NCBI GenBank assembly: GCA_050015095.1
Contig: JBEKCC010000001.1
Coordinates: 664,659 to 728,658, forward strand
Source of the DNA: MVRE01 sp015660965
GTDB lineage: Archaea; Halobacteriota; Methanomicrobia; Methanomicrobiales; Methanospirillaceae
DNA length: 64,000 nucleotides
Reading direction: 5' to 3'
Shown: piece after piece, positions 36,466 through 45,599 of the stretch
Layout: the number at the start of each line of letters is the position of its first letter
Position numbering within the stretch: position 1 is the stretch's first letter
Notes under the pieces: generated by a model
Told to the model about the DNA's origin: nothing
What the model saw: the letters and a program-made list of their open reading frames with translations, nothing else
Database searches by the model: none
Made by a program: the position numbers and the translations under genes

Positions 36466-36496
36466 TTAACCAACCAGTTGCTTATCAATTGGTTAA
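36466..36496. promoter_or_regulatory. palindromic operator candidate upstream of the tungstate/molybdate operon
   Basis: Perfect inverted repeat TTAACCAA (36466-36473) and TTGGTTAA (36489-36496) with a 15-base spacer that itself contains near-complementary CAGTTG and CAATTG. It ends two bases before the candidate TATA box, where a bound dimer would block or recruit TBP/TFB. It is a good candidate binding site for a metal-responsive regulator. Confidence 0.5.
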
Positions 36497-36498
36497 CT

Positions 36499-36509
36499 AA
36501 TATAAATTT
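36499..36509 (+). promoter_or_regulatory. candidate TATA box for the tungstate/molybdate operon
   Basis: AATATAAATTT directly follows the palindrome and lies about 70-75 bases upstream of the binding-protein ATG. It is a good archaeal TATA match and the only one in this gap. Confidence 0.5.
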
Positions 36510-36575
36510 ACAAATTCAAAAAAGAACTAATATCTATTAATAATCACTACGTTGTTTGCAAAAGGATTGAAGACT

Positions 36576-38537
36576 ATGAGGGACTCCTTTAGATATTCTG
36601 TAATATTGCTTTTGCTTCTCCTTATCGGAGGGGTGATCATTGCAGGTTGTACGACTACACAACCCGGTCAAACACCTACTAACGTTGTCACGACCCCACA
36701 GAGTGCTGTTGTCAACGTTGAAACAACCGCGGCACCGCCACAGCAAGCTGGTGTACCTGCAGCGACAGGCCCCAGACAAAAGCTCTTGCTTGCGACTACA
36801 ACAAGCTTGTATGATACGGGATTGCTCGATTATCTTAAGCCAAAATTCGAGGCAAAGTATAATATTGATCTTCTCATCACATCACAGGGAACTGGTAAGG
36901 CAATTCAGTTAGCAGAGGCGGGTGATGCTGATGTCCTGCTCGTCCATTCGCCATCTAGTGAAATGGCATTCCTTGAAGATGGATATGGGTTGAACCGCCG
37001 CTCATTTGCCTATAACTACTTTGAGATTGTTGGTCCGGCCGATGATCCAGCTGGAATCAAAGACATGTCTCCAGAGGATGCTTTTAAGACCATTTTAACA
37101 ATGGGAAAAGCAGGAAACGCCAAAGTGATGTTTGTATCTAGAGGCGATGGCTCAGGCACGCACACTGCAGAACAGAAGATTTGGAGCAATGCAGGATACA
37201 AATACGCTACCGATGTTGAAAAATCTGGCAAATGGTATATCGAAGCCGGAAAGGGTATGGGAGAGACTCTTCAAATGGCAAGCGAAAAAGACGCTTACAC
37301 ATTGACTGATGAAGGTACATTCCTTGCCTATAAGAGTAAATTGGACCTTGTGCCGCTTGTGACAAAAGGGTCAAGCTTGATGAACGTATACAGTGTCATG
37401 ACTGTTTATCCGAACAATCCGAACCCAGACAAAATTGCTTTGGCTAATACATTTGTCAACTTCCTTATCTCACCTGATACATTGAAGGATATTGGAAATT
37501 ACGGGGTTGATAAGTACGGAAAGGGACTGTTCACACCAATGACCGCTGGCGTCCCATTAGGAGTAACTGCAGACTTCACAACACCGGCAACTGCAACCCG
37601 TCCCTTGAAGATATACCATGCAGGTAGTCTCCAGAGCTCATTTGGAAAATTAGAAAAAGCATTTGAAAAGGCTCATCCAAATGTGGATGTTCAGCTGTTC
37701 TCTGGTGGGAGTGGCGCGATTATCGATAAGATCACAAAGTCCAACCAGAAAGCCGATGTCCTCGCAAGTGCCGATTATTCACTAATACCCAAATACATGT
37801 ACCCGAAGAATGCGAGTTTCTACATTGACTTTGCAAAGAACGTAATGGTGCTCTGCTACACTGACCAGAGCAAAGGTGCAACGAGTGTGAATGCAGACAA
37901 TTGGTATACGGTTCTTGAAGACCCAACCGTGAAGGTTGCTATAAGTGATCCGAGATCTGATCCGGCAGGATATCGTTCGCTTATGACCATTGCACTTGCT
38001 GAGCGGAAGTACGGTGACTCCAACATCTTCAACAAAGTCATTGCTCCTTACAGCAAAATGACAGAAACTGTGGATGGTGCAATGAGGACAATTGACGCGA
38101 CTAATCCATCACCCGATGGAAAGAAACTTATAATTACTGCGACAGGCCCTGACATCGCCCCCTTGCTCAAATCTGGGAAAGTAGACTATGCTTTCGAATA
38201 CAGCAGTATCGCCATCCAAAACGGCTTCAAATACATTACACTACCACCAGAGATTGATCTTTCTGATCCTTCGATGATGGACCGATACCAGACTGTAAAG
38301 GTGAAGCGCCCATCAGGCTTTGATACGATAACGGAAACCGGAATGCCAATTATTTATGCAGTTACCGTTCCTGGGTTTGCACGTAATCCAGATCTGGGTA
38401 ATGAATTTGTGAAACTACTCATTAGCAGTGACGGACAGACAATACTCAATGCGGATGGTCAGACCCCGATCACGCCGGCTGAGGGATACGACAACGTACC
38501 GATTACCCTCAAACCAATGGTTACTATCAAGACCTAG
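36576..38537 (+). CDS. tungstate/molybdate-binding lipoprotein, TupA-WtpA fusion
   Basis: A 653-residue lipoprotein with a lipobox IIAGC near residue 25 and a Thr/Pro/Ala-rich linker. Two different oxyanion-binding domains follow. Residues ~65-340 are TupA-like (LLLATTTSLYDTGLLDYLKP, TSQGTGKAIQLAEAGDADVLLVHSP, RGDGSGTHTAEQKIW, YTLTDEGTFLAY). Residues ~345-650 are WtpA/ModA-like (LKIYHAGSLQSSFGKLEKAF, ADVLASADYSLIP, ISDPRSDPAGYRS, DYAFEYSSIAI). An AAGGA sits upstream of the ATG at 36576. The partner permease and ATPase follow. I know of TupA and WtpA only as separate proteins. Confidence 0.9.
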   Translation: MRDSFRYSVILLLLLLIGGVIIAGCTTTQPGQTPTNVVTTPQSAVVNVETTAAPPQQAGVPAATGPRQKLLLATTTSLYDTGLLDYLKPKFEAKYNIDLLITSQGTGKAIQLAEAGDADVLLVHSPSSEMAFLEDGYGLNRRSFAYNYFEIVGPADDPAGIKDMSPEDAFKTILTMGKAGNAKVMFVSRGDGSGTHTAEQKIWSNAGYKYATDVEKSGKWYIEAGKGMGETLQMASEKDAYTLTDEGTFLAYKSKLDLVPLVTKGSSLMNVYSVMTVYPNNPNPDKIALANTFVNFLISPDTLKDIGNYGVDKYGKGLFTPMTAGVPLGVTADFTTPATATRPLKIYHAGSLQSSFGKLEKAFEKAHPNVDVQLFSGGSGAIIDKITKSNQKADVLASADYSLIPKYMYPKNASFYIDFAKNVMVLCYTDQSKGATSVNADNWYTVLEDPTVKVAISDPRSDPAGYRSLMTIALAERKYGDSNIFNKVIAPYSKMTETVDGAMRTIDATNPSPDGKKLIITATGPDIAPLLKSGKVDYAFEYSSIAIQNGFKYITLPPEIDLSDPSMMDRYQTVKVKRPSGFDTITETGMPIIYAVTVPGFARNPDLGNEFVKLLISSDGQTILNADGQTPITPAEGYDNVPITLKPMVTIKT

Positions 38538-38586
38538 TCGGAAAAGGGTTAAATTCACAGAATAAGCAACCTAAACAGAAGAAGGC

Positions 38587-38628
38587 TATGAGGTGATGAC
38601 GTCAAATGTCACCACATATCCTCCTTTT
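38587..38628 (+). terminator. intra-operon hairpin with T-run between binding protein and permease
   Basis: TATG-A-GGTGA (38587-38596) pairs with TCACC-A-CATA (38609-38618), giving nine of ten pairs, with a 12-base loop. It is followed by TCCTCC and then TTTTT at 38624-38628. The arrangement looks like a leaky terminator that lets the abundant binding protein be made in excess over the permease. An RNA sensor role is possible. Confidence 0.4.
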
Positions 38629-38664
38629 TAATTCCATTCTCACCATTGATGATTAGAATTCCTG

Positions 38665-39402
38665 GTGGTCGAATTGCTGGAGATTATTGACGGCATTATT
38701 CAAGCGTTCCAATTAATCGTCTCACTTGATCCAGAACTTCTTCAAGTTACTGAACTTTCTTTGTTCATATCACTGTCTGCCACAATAATCAGCACACTTA
38801 TTGCAATACCGTTTGGTGGCCTTATTCACTTCCGGGAATTTCGAGGAAAACGAGTTCTAATAACAATCATCCAGACACTGTATTCCGTTCCAACAGTTAT
38901 AATCGGACTTGTTGTATACTTACTCATCTCACGGTCTGGACCTTTTGGGGTCCTTGAGCTTCTTTTTTCTCCTGTAGGTATGATAATTGGGCAGACTGTT
39001 CTCATTCTGCCAATCATGACCGGACTCACAATAAGCGCTTTATCTGGTGTTGATCGAAATATCCGCGAGACTTTGGTTTCACTCGGTGCAACAGAATTCC
39101 AGAACATTACACAAATCATACTGGAAGCCCGTTTTGCGATTCTTGGAGGGATAATTCTCGGATTTGGTCGAGCTATTTCTGAGGTTGGGGTGGCAATGAT
39201 GATCGGTGGCAACATTAGAGGCGAGACCCGTGTTCTTACCACGTCCATTGCATTAGAGACCGGTATGGGGAACTTTGGGCTTTCCATCGCACTCGGAATT
39301 ATCTTACTTCTGATAGCGCTTGTGGTTGTACTTATTATGAATTTTATAACTTCAGGTGCACTTACAGAGTCTGATAGAGTGAGAGGGGGTCCGCAAGCAT
39401 GA
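38665..39402 (+). CDS. tupB: tungstate ABC transporter permease (TupB-type)
   Basis: A 245-residue ABC permease with five or six helices and the EAA-like loop. The conserved segment SLGATEFQNITQIILEARFAILGGIILGFGRAISEVG is the cytoplasmic coupling helix. The short 5-6 helix form without a long N-terminus and the GGNIRGETRVLTTSIALET stretch match the TupB class. The start is GTG at 38665. The ATPase gene overlaps its stop in ATGA form, so the two are translationally coupled. Confidence 0.9.
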   Translation: MVELLEIIDGIIQAFQLIVSLDPELLQVTELSLFISLSATIISTLIAIPFGGLIHFREFRGKRVLITIIQTLYSVPTVIIGLVVYLLISRSGPFGVLELLFSPVGMIIGQTVLILPIMTGLTISALSGVDRNIRETLVSLGATEFQNITQIILEARFAILGGIILGFGRAISEVGVAMMIGGNIRGETRVLTTSIALETGMGNFGLSIALGIILLLIALVVVLIMNFITSGALTESDRVRGGPQA

Positions 39403-40481
39403 TCCGAATAACGGGTCTTTCACACCAATTTGGCAGGCGTGAGGTAATACATGGGATTGATCTTGAGATTCGGAATGGTGAGATCTTTACCCTCATTGGC
39501 CCTTCTGGTAGCGGTAAGACTACATTGCTACGCTTAATCAACCTACTCGATCGCCCGACAAAAGGTTCCATTACTTTTGACGGTATGCTAACGGACGGTC
39601 ATGAAAATGAACGTCGTTCGATTCGCAGAAGTATGGCGATGGTCTTCCAGAAACCAGCGGTGCTAAATACAAGTGTAGAGCAGAATGTTTCGTTTGGACT
39701 TGAGTTCCGCAGAGTGCCAAGAGACCAAATCCAAATGAGAGTTGCATCAGCATTGGAAATGGTCGGTCTCTCCAACTTTTCCCGGAGGAAGGCCGTAACA
39801 CTTTCTGGGGGCGAAATGCAGCGTGTCGCAATCGCTCGTGCACTTGTATTAAATCCTGAGGTGCTTCTTCTTGATGAGCCCACAGCAAACCTTGACCCCC
39901 TTTCAACTGAAATTATTGAGGATCTGATCGTAAAAATCAATCGAGATAAAAAAACAACAGTTATCATTGCAACCCATGATATGTCACAGGGACAACGACT
40001 CGCTAACCGAATGGGTGTAATGATGAGCGGGCAGTTGGTTCAGGTAGGGAATCTAATTGAGATATTTTACCACCCGGTAAACCGAGCAATCGCTGTATTC
40101 GTCGGTATTGATCCTATCCGTGAAAGTGTCGTAGAATCAAATGATAACAACCTTGCGACAATAGCGGTTCGTGACGTCAGGATTCAGGCAGTGACAAATA
40201 TTTCACCCGGACAGCAGGTGACTCTTTGTATTCGTCCCGAGGAAGTGACACTGTCACTTCCTGATACTTGTCCAACTACAAGTAGTGCAAGAAATTGCCT
40301 TCCAGGAACAATCACTCATCTTTTACCATACGGACCATTTACTCGCGTCAAGGTTGATTGCGGTGTCTCTATTACTGCACTAATAACTCGACAATCATCC
40401 GATGACTTACATCTATCACCAGGTAAACAAGTAATGGCAACAATAAAAGCCACTGCTGTCCACGTAATTCCTGATCGGTAA
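39399..40481 (+). CDS. tupC: tungstate/molybdate ABC transporter ATP-binding protein with TOBE/Mop-like tail
   Basis: A 360-residue ABC ATPase. Walker A is GPSGSGKTT near residue 35-43, the Q-loop is MVFQKPAVLN, the signature is LSGGEMQR, and Walker B is VLLLDEPTANLDP, followed by ATHDMSQG. The C-terminal ~120 residues contain a TOBE/Mop-like region with RPEEVTLSL, and may bind oxyanion for feedback control. It overlaps tupB by four bases and ends the operon. Confidence 0.93.
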   Translation: MIRITGLSHQFGRREVIHGIDLEIRNGEIFTLIGPSGSGKTTLLRLINLLDRPTKGSITFDGMLTDGHENERRSIRRSMAMVFQKPAVLNTSVEQNVSFGLEFRRVPRDQIQMRVASALEMVGLSNFSRRKAVTLSGGEMQRVAIARALVLNPEVLLLDEPTANLDPLSTEIIEDLIVKINRDKKTTVIIATHDMSQGQRLANRMGVMMSGQLVQVGNLIEIFYHPVNRAIAVFVGIDPIRESVVESNDNNLATIAVRDVRIQAVTNISPGQQVTLCIRPEEVTLSLPDTCPTTSSARNCLPGTITHLLPYGPFTRVKVDCGVSITALITRQSSDDLHLSPGKQVMATIKATAVHVIPDR

Positions 40482-40609
40482 GGCAATAAAAAGAAGATCT
40501 AAACACATTTTAATTGACGAGATACAATCTTTTTGAAAGAACGTTTTAACAAAACAAGTTTGTAATTGTGCCACTACGTTAATACTACCAGATCCTAAAC
40601 TCTCTTATA

Positions 40610-41398
40610 ATGCAGTGCACCATTCTTGCCAGCGGGAGTAAAGGCAATTGCTTACTAATCGAAGGTTCTGATGGTGATCTGTTAATAGATGTAGGACTTT
40701 CCGCGAAAGAAACACTGCTTCGTATAGCACGGGCAGGAAAAAAACCAGATAATATCCGTGCTATTCTTGTTACCCATGAACACGGGGATCATATTGCCGG
40801 AGTAGATGTCCTTTCACGGCGCTTAAATATTCCAATATACGCCACTGAGGGCACATTATATGATTTCATGAACTACCGTCGAATATCCGAACACTCTATT
40901 GATATCCATACCTGCAAATATCACGAGAAAGTGAATATTGAGAACTTCATAATTGAACCGTTCGCTACTTCACATGACGCCAATGAACCATGTGGATTTT
41001 ACATCAAAGAAAACGGCATTCGATTTGGCTGTTGTACCGATACAGGAATCATCACCGACCGAATACTTGCTATTTTTCAACGATGTGATGGGGTCGTCCT
41101 TGAGAGTAACCATTGTCCGGTAATGTTGAAAAACGGACCTTACCCGGAATCGCTCAAACGTCGAATCCGCTCGGCAAGAGGACACCTTTCCAATGAGGCA
41201 GCCTCTCGTTGTGTTCGGACATTAGCAAAGGATGTACATAAATTCGTGCTTGCGCATTTGAGCGAAGTGAATAATACACCAGACAAAGCAAGAGCGGGTG
41301 CAAGAGACGGTCTTGGTTTACTCTATGATGAGACTACACTCATAATTGCAACTCAATCGGGAACTTCAGAAGTTTGTCCTCAAGTATTGCAACTTTGA
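40610..41398 (+). CDS. metallo-beta-lactamase fold hydrolase (YycJ/WalJ-like)
   Basis: A 262-residue MBL-fold protein beginning TILASGSKGNCLLIEG, typical of the YycJ/WalJ-like class of predicted nucleases/phosphodiesterases. The metal site THEHGDH is near residue 56-62, with further His in ATSHDAN, the DTG motif in CTDTGIIT, and HLS at the C-terminal end. It is soluble and stands alone with its own AT-rich upstream region. Confidence 0.88.
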   Translation: MQCTILASGSKGNCLLIEGSDGDLLIDVGLSAKETLLRIARAGKKPDNIRAILVTHEHGDHIAGVDVLSRRLNIPIYATEGTLYDFMNYRRISEHSIDIHTCKYHEKVNIENFIIEPFATSHDANEPCGFYIKENGIRFGCCTDTGIITDRILAIFQRCDGVVLESNHCPVMLKNGPYPESLKRRIRSARGHLSNEAASRCVRTLAKDVHKFVLAHLSEVNNTPDKARAGARDGLGLLYDETTLIIATQSGTSEVCPQVLQL

Positions 41399-41456
41399 TT
41401 ATCAATTAAAGAACTGAATTTGAGATTTTCTATAAGCTGATTGAATACATGGATAG

Positions 41457-42650
41457 TTACAAGGTTTTGATCTTCAAAAACCTCATACAGTAATTATCGA
41501 GAGAATCGATCATTGTTTTTTTTGCTTTCTTGATCTTTTTCTCATCTTCCGAAAGAAAATCTTGCATCACGTAGTCAAGCAACATCACATAGAAATGGTG
41601 GGATCCGAACTTTTGCTTAATCTCATCGAGACAAGCCGATGCTTCATGTTGTTTGCCACTCATCAGCTCAAATGCAAAATCAAGGAAAAGAAAAATATTA
41701 GGTGGCATATTTTTCGAGAGAGCCATTTTCCTAAATTTGGAATATGTTTCATTTCGTGCAGTAATTATCGAAAGTTTAAGACCATAATAAATAGGTTCAA
41801 GATCATCAGGGAACTGCTGCGTCATTTGTTTAACAATTCCAGCCAATCCGCCTGCATTGCGTTGTTCGAACCGGAGACGATACATCTCTCTTAAAAAATC
41901 CATATCGTCATAGAATCGCTCAACAGCGATGTTTAACAGTTCCTCCTTAACATCTAAGTTTCCATCCAAGGTCGCTTTTTTTATCCCGATTCGAAAGAAT
42001 TGCCGCTCGTCCGGGAACCACTCGATTGCATTTTTAAGCATAAACCAAAAAATCTTCGTGGTCCTGGCATCCTCCAATATTTCCTGTTCCTTTAGTTTAT
42101 TTACTGGCGGATTCAAACGAGTGAGTTCAATCATTTGTTCGCGGGCGGCTAGCATCATTTCATTTGGAAGGCCTGAAGAATCGTCTTTTCCGACTTGTTT
42201 CTGCTGATTTGAAAGAGTAAAGTAACAATAGGCAATTGCTGGACAAATAGTAGCATCAAGACTTCGGTATTTCTTTAATTGTTCAATTGCATCCGAGCAT
42301 CTGCCATTATGAATCATTCGCATTCCGAGTATGATATCATAAAATGCTTTGCCTTTTTTCCCGCGCTTGTTACGCATTGCATAATCAAAAAGTCGCTCGG
42401 TAAATGGAATGTCATCGATCTTTTTACTGGTTTCCAGAATCTTCATAGCAAGGGCATCAATGAACTTGTCGTAGGGTTCGTCTTGGAGATTAGGTAACGA
42501 ATTATCTAAAGAGGCAACCACATGACCAAAAAAGACAGGGACGTTGGATTCGATTTTTTCAATATTTTTTTCAATGTAATCAAAAAACTCTCTTTTAAGT
42601 TGATTGGTTTTCATCTTGAGGATCGCATCGGGTTGCCATTCCTCGCTCAT
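41457..42650 (-). CDS. helical repeat protein of unknown function
   Basis: A 397-residue, nearly all-alpha soluble protein. Helical pairs of roughly TPR/SEL1 spacing are visible, for example the segment around ALAMKILETSKKID, then MRMIHNGRCSDAIEQLKKYRS, and later EPIYYGLKLSIITARNETYSKF. I do not recognise the family and see no catalytic motif. It is flanked by a convergent MBL gene and a divergent DNA ligase gene. Confidence 0.75.
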   Translation of the reverse strand: MSEEWQPDAILKMKTNQLKREFFDYIEKNIEKIESNVPVFFGHVVASLDNSLPNLQDEPYDKFIDALAMKILETSKKIDDIPFTERLFDYAMRNKRGKKGKAFYDIILGMRMIHNGRCSDAIEQLKKYRSLDATICPAIAYCYFTLSNQQKQVGKDDSSGLPNEMMLAAREQMIELTRLNPPVNKLKEQEILEDARTTKIFWFMLKNAIEWFPDERQFFRIGIKKATLDGNLDVKEELLNIAVERFYDDMDFLREMYRLRFEQRNAGGLAGIVKQMTQQFPDDLEPIYYGLKLSIITARNETYSKFRKMALSKNMPPNIFLFLDFAFELMSGKQHEASACLDEIKQKFGSHHFYVMLLDYVMQDFLSEDEKKIKKAKKTMIDSLDNYCMRFLKIKTL

Positions 42651-42807
42651 AATGTAACCTTCATCTTATACCATAATAAGTTTTTAGAGAAAACCCAAAA
42701 AAATGAGACGATTGGCGATTGTATGCTTAAATTCGAGATATTGTAACTATGTTGAGAAATGTATCGTTAATTTAATTTCTCGATAAGTGAATGAGAGAAG
42801 GGACGAA

Positions 42808-44466
42808 ATGCTCTTTATTGAATTTTCGCGATGTTGCGAACGGTTGGAAGGCATAGCGGGTAGACTCGAAATTATTGATATTATCAGTAAAGAGCTACCT
42901 TCTCTTACTGATGAAGAGCTCCCCATTTTTGTAAGGTTTATTATGGGGAGGATTTTTCCCGATTGGTGCCAAGCAAAACTGGGGATTGGGCCGAACCTTC
43001 TCTATGAAGCAATCGGCTATCTCGCCGGTGTAAAAAAGGAGGTCGTTCTAGAGACTATCAATAAGACAGGTGATGTCGGTCATGCTGTGGAAGAGTTGCT
43101 TGCAACAAAGACCCAAACCACTTTTTTTAGAGAACAAGTTGACCTTGTGAGAGTCTACCGCGGTCTTGTTGGAATCGCATCTCAGGAGGGTAAGAAATCC
43201 CAACGCGAAAAGTCACTCGTTGTACGTCAATTGCTTGGCAATGCTTCCCCGCTCGAAGGTAGATATCTAGCCAGAATCATGTTGGAAGAACTCCGAATAG
43301 GTGTGGGGGAGGGAAGTGTTCGCGAAGCAATCGTAAAGGCATTCAATGTAGATTCTGGGCTTGTAGAACATGCGACTCAAGCTTTGAACGATCTTGGGGA
43401 AGTTGCGCGTCTTTCGAAAATTGAACCCAATACACTCAAAGAAGTTCAGATAACAATTTTCCATCCGGTCCGCATGATGCTTGCCCAACAGGGAACAATT
43501 GGAGACATGATTACCGATCACGGTAAGATCGCTGCTGAGTTTAAGTATGACGGTTCTCGGTTCCAATTCCATAAAAAAGGTGAGTGGTGCCGGATGTATT
43601 CCCGAAGACTTGAGGAAGTCAGTGCTGCACTTCCCGATGTGATAGAACAGCTCCGAGGAGCAACCGATCATGATGTGATTATTGATGGAGAGGTAATCGC
43701 AATCAAAAATGATCGACCGATGCCATTCCAATCTGTACTAAAACGTTTCCGAAGAAAACATGATATAGCGGAGGCTCAGGAGGCGATCAGCTTGGTACCT
43801 AATGCTTTTGATCTCCTTTATCTTGATGGAAAAACATTGATCGGCCTCCCCTTTTCTGAACGTCGAAAGCTACTCGGAAGTACATTAAAATTTTTTGTTG
43901 CACCGCAAGTTGTGAGTGACGATGTTAAAGTCATCGAACAGACTTATCAAGCAGCGCTCGATGCTGGGCATGAAGGACTAATGCTAAAAGTGCTTTCATC
44001 CGTCTATTCACCCGGACAACGAGGGAAGAACTGGATCAAGATTAAACCAGAGGTTGATACACTTGATGTCGCAGTAATTGGCGCTGAGTGGGGAGAGGGA
44101 AAACGAGCTCATCTGTTTGGATCGTTTCTTGTCGCTTGTCAGAGCGAAGATAAACTAATTCCTTTAAGTCGGGTCGCTACTGGTTTTTCTGACGAACAAC
44201 TGGCAGAAGTTTACGATATTTTAAAGGAATCTATCATTTCCCATATGGGAAAAGAAGTTACGTTCGAGCCAAAGCTCGTCTTTGAGGTGGGATATTCGGA
44301 AATCCAAATTAGTCCTACATATGAAGGCGGTTTTGCCCTCAGGTTCCCTCGGTTTGTACGAGTGCGTGATGATAAAGGTATCACAGATGTCGAGACGTTA
44401 GAAGGTATCAGAGACAGATATCAGAGACAATCAAAGAGCCGACAGCAGACACCGTCTCAGAATTGA
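42808..44466 (+). CDS. lig: ATP-dependent DNA ligase
   Basis: Replicative ATP-dependent DNA ligase of 552 residues. The N-terminal DNA-binding domain (1-~215) is followed by the adenylation domain with the nucleophilic Lys in AEFKYDGSR (K246) and an OB-fold domain with VFEVGYSEIQISPTY. A PIP box QTTFF at 103-107 sits at the same place as the known clamp-binding motif of Pyrococcus ligase, as I recall it. A GAAGGGA just before the ATG at 42808 decides the start over the GTG at 42787. Confidence 0.96.
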   Translation: MLFIEFSRCCERLEGIAGRLEIIDIISKELPSLTDEELPIFVRFIMGRIFPDWCQAKLGIGPNLLYEAIGYLAGVKKEVVLETINKTGDVGHAVEELLATKTQTTFFREQVDLVRVYRGLVGIASQEGKKSQREKSLVVRQLLGNASPLEGRYLARIMLEELRIGVGEGSVREAIVKAFNVDSGLVEHATQALNDLGEVARLSKIEPNTLKEVQITIFHPVRMMLAQQGTIGDMITDHGKIAAEFKYDGSRFQFHKKGEWCRMYSRRLEEVSAALPDVIEQLRGATDHDVIIDGEVIAIKNDRPMPFQSVLKRFRRKHDIAEAQEAISLVPNAFDLLYLDGKTLIGLPFSERRKLLGSTLKFFVAPQVVSDDVKVIEQTYQAALDAGHEGLMLKVLSSVYSPGQRGKNWIKIKPEVDTLDVAVIGAEWGEGKRAHLFGSFLVACQSEDKLIPLSRVATGFSDEQLAEVYDILKESIISHMGKEVTFEPKLVFEVGYSEIQISPTYEGGFALRFPRFVRVRDDKGITDVETLEGIRDRYQRQSKSRQQTPSQN

Positions 44467-45599
44467 GAGAGGGTTCTCTGCGTTCGTAGCTCGGTAAGGA
44501 GTGTGCTATATCGTAGCCACTGATCTGATCCCATTACAGCAGATACTTGCTGTACGGCTGAATCAATTGAAGGGCATATAATAGGAAGGTTTGCCATTGC
44601 GTTCCGTGTCGCCTCACGAATAACCCATGTACCCAATGGCGCCCAGTATTCTGACGAGACCTTCCGAACCAAAATTACGCGTGCTGACTTTTTTATTTTC
44701 ATCAGATATTCACAGGCTCCAAGTCGTGCTGAATAATAGGCACCTGAGATGGGCGAATAATTTCGCTTAACCAGCCCTTCTCTATCTTCCACTACCACAT
44801 CTTCCTCACCGCCCCAGAGTGAGTGCCGTTCCCAGATCTCAATCATCTCATATCTCCAATCACCAGGAACTAAAAAACAAGCAATTCGGTTTCCAAACAA
44901 TTCTCCAGAGAAGAACTCGATCCCCTCCAATGGGGGGAATTTTGAAATCTGACGTTTCATTTGAATACTTATCGTATCATCGACTGCGGTAATTGCCCAT
45001 CGCGTAGGAACGAAGCGCCGTCGTTTACCCAGAAGCCCTGCAGTCATCAAATTTGCAATTCTGTATACATCAACACCTGACTTCATGAGCGTTAGGCAAG
45101 CGTCTGTTGCCGGAAGATCAGTATCAGAAGTAACTCTATCCACTGCCTTTTCAGGAATAGCATTACCAATCACATCGAAAGTGCGAATTGGTCCTGAAAA
45201 TCCTATTGGAGCAATAGTACCATCAAAGGATAGATCGAAATTAATTGGTCGTTCAAACCCAATTTCCACATCAATCGGCCGAGCGGATAGTGCAATTTCT
45301 TGAAGATGTTCAGAATACCGAGAAACACCTGAACTTCCGCGGATTGTTCGTGCACGGATCTCTACTATATCCTCAATACCTAACCCTCGCGATAGCCAAT
45401 CAGGTGGGTGGTCACTGTCATCAATAAGTAAAGGCCCACCACGAATATCGGGGTACCTATAACTGCCCATAAAGACAGACGGTGAACTGCCTTGGTAGCT
45501 ACTAACTGGTTTGACCGAAAGCTGGGCGTAGAAACGACTAGTAATAGGACAACGGGGGAGTCCGCACAACCCTTTTCCTTTGCACTCAGCGCATTGCAT
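44457..45599 (-). CDS. nreA: Nre-family DNA repair protein
   Basis: A protein of about 380 residues resembling archaeal Nre, which interacts with PCNA and repairs damage. The N-terminal zinc finger has C-x2-C-x6-C-x4-C (CAECKGKGLCGLPRC), followed by SVFMGSYRYPDIRGGP. The C-terminal seven residues QRTLSQF form a PIP box. The frame opens with a GTG at 45611; I prefer the ATG at 45599, four codons later, just before the zinc finger. It overlaps the ligase 3' end by ten bases and the DUF2117-like gene by several. Confidence 0.88.
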   Translation of the reverse strand: MQCAECKGKGLCGLPRCPITSRFYAQLSVKPVSSYQGSSPSVFMGSYRYPDIRGGPLLIDDSDHPPDWLSRGLGIEDIVEIRARTIRGSSGVSRYSEHLQEIALSARPIDVEIGFERPINFDLSFDGTIAPIGFSGPIRTFDVIGNAIPEKAVDRVTSDTDLPATDACLTLMKSGVDVYRIANLMTAGLLGKRRRFVPTRWAITAVDDTISIQMKRQISKFPPLEGIEFFSGELFGNRIACFLVPGDWRYEMIEIWERHSLWGGEEDVVVEDREGLVKRNYSPISGAYYSARLGACEYLMKIKKSARVILVRKVSSEYWAPLGTWVIREATRNAMANLPIICPSIDSAVQQVSAVMGSDQWLRYSTLLTELRTQRTLSQF

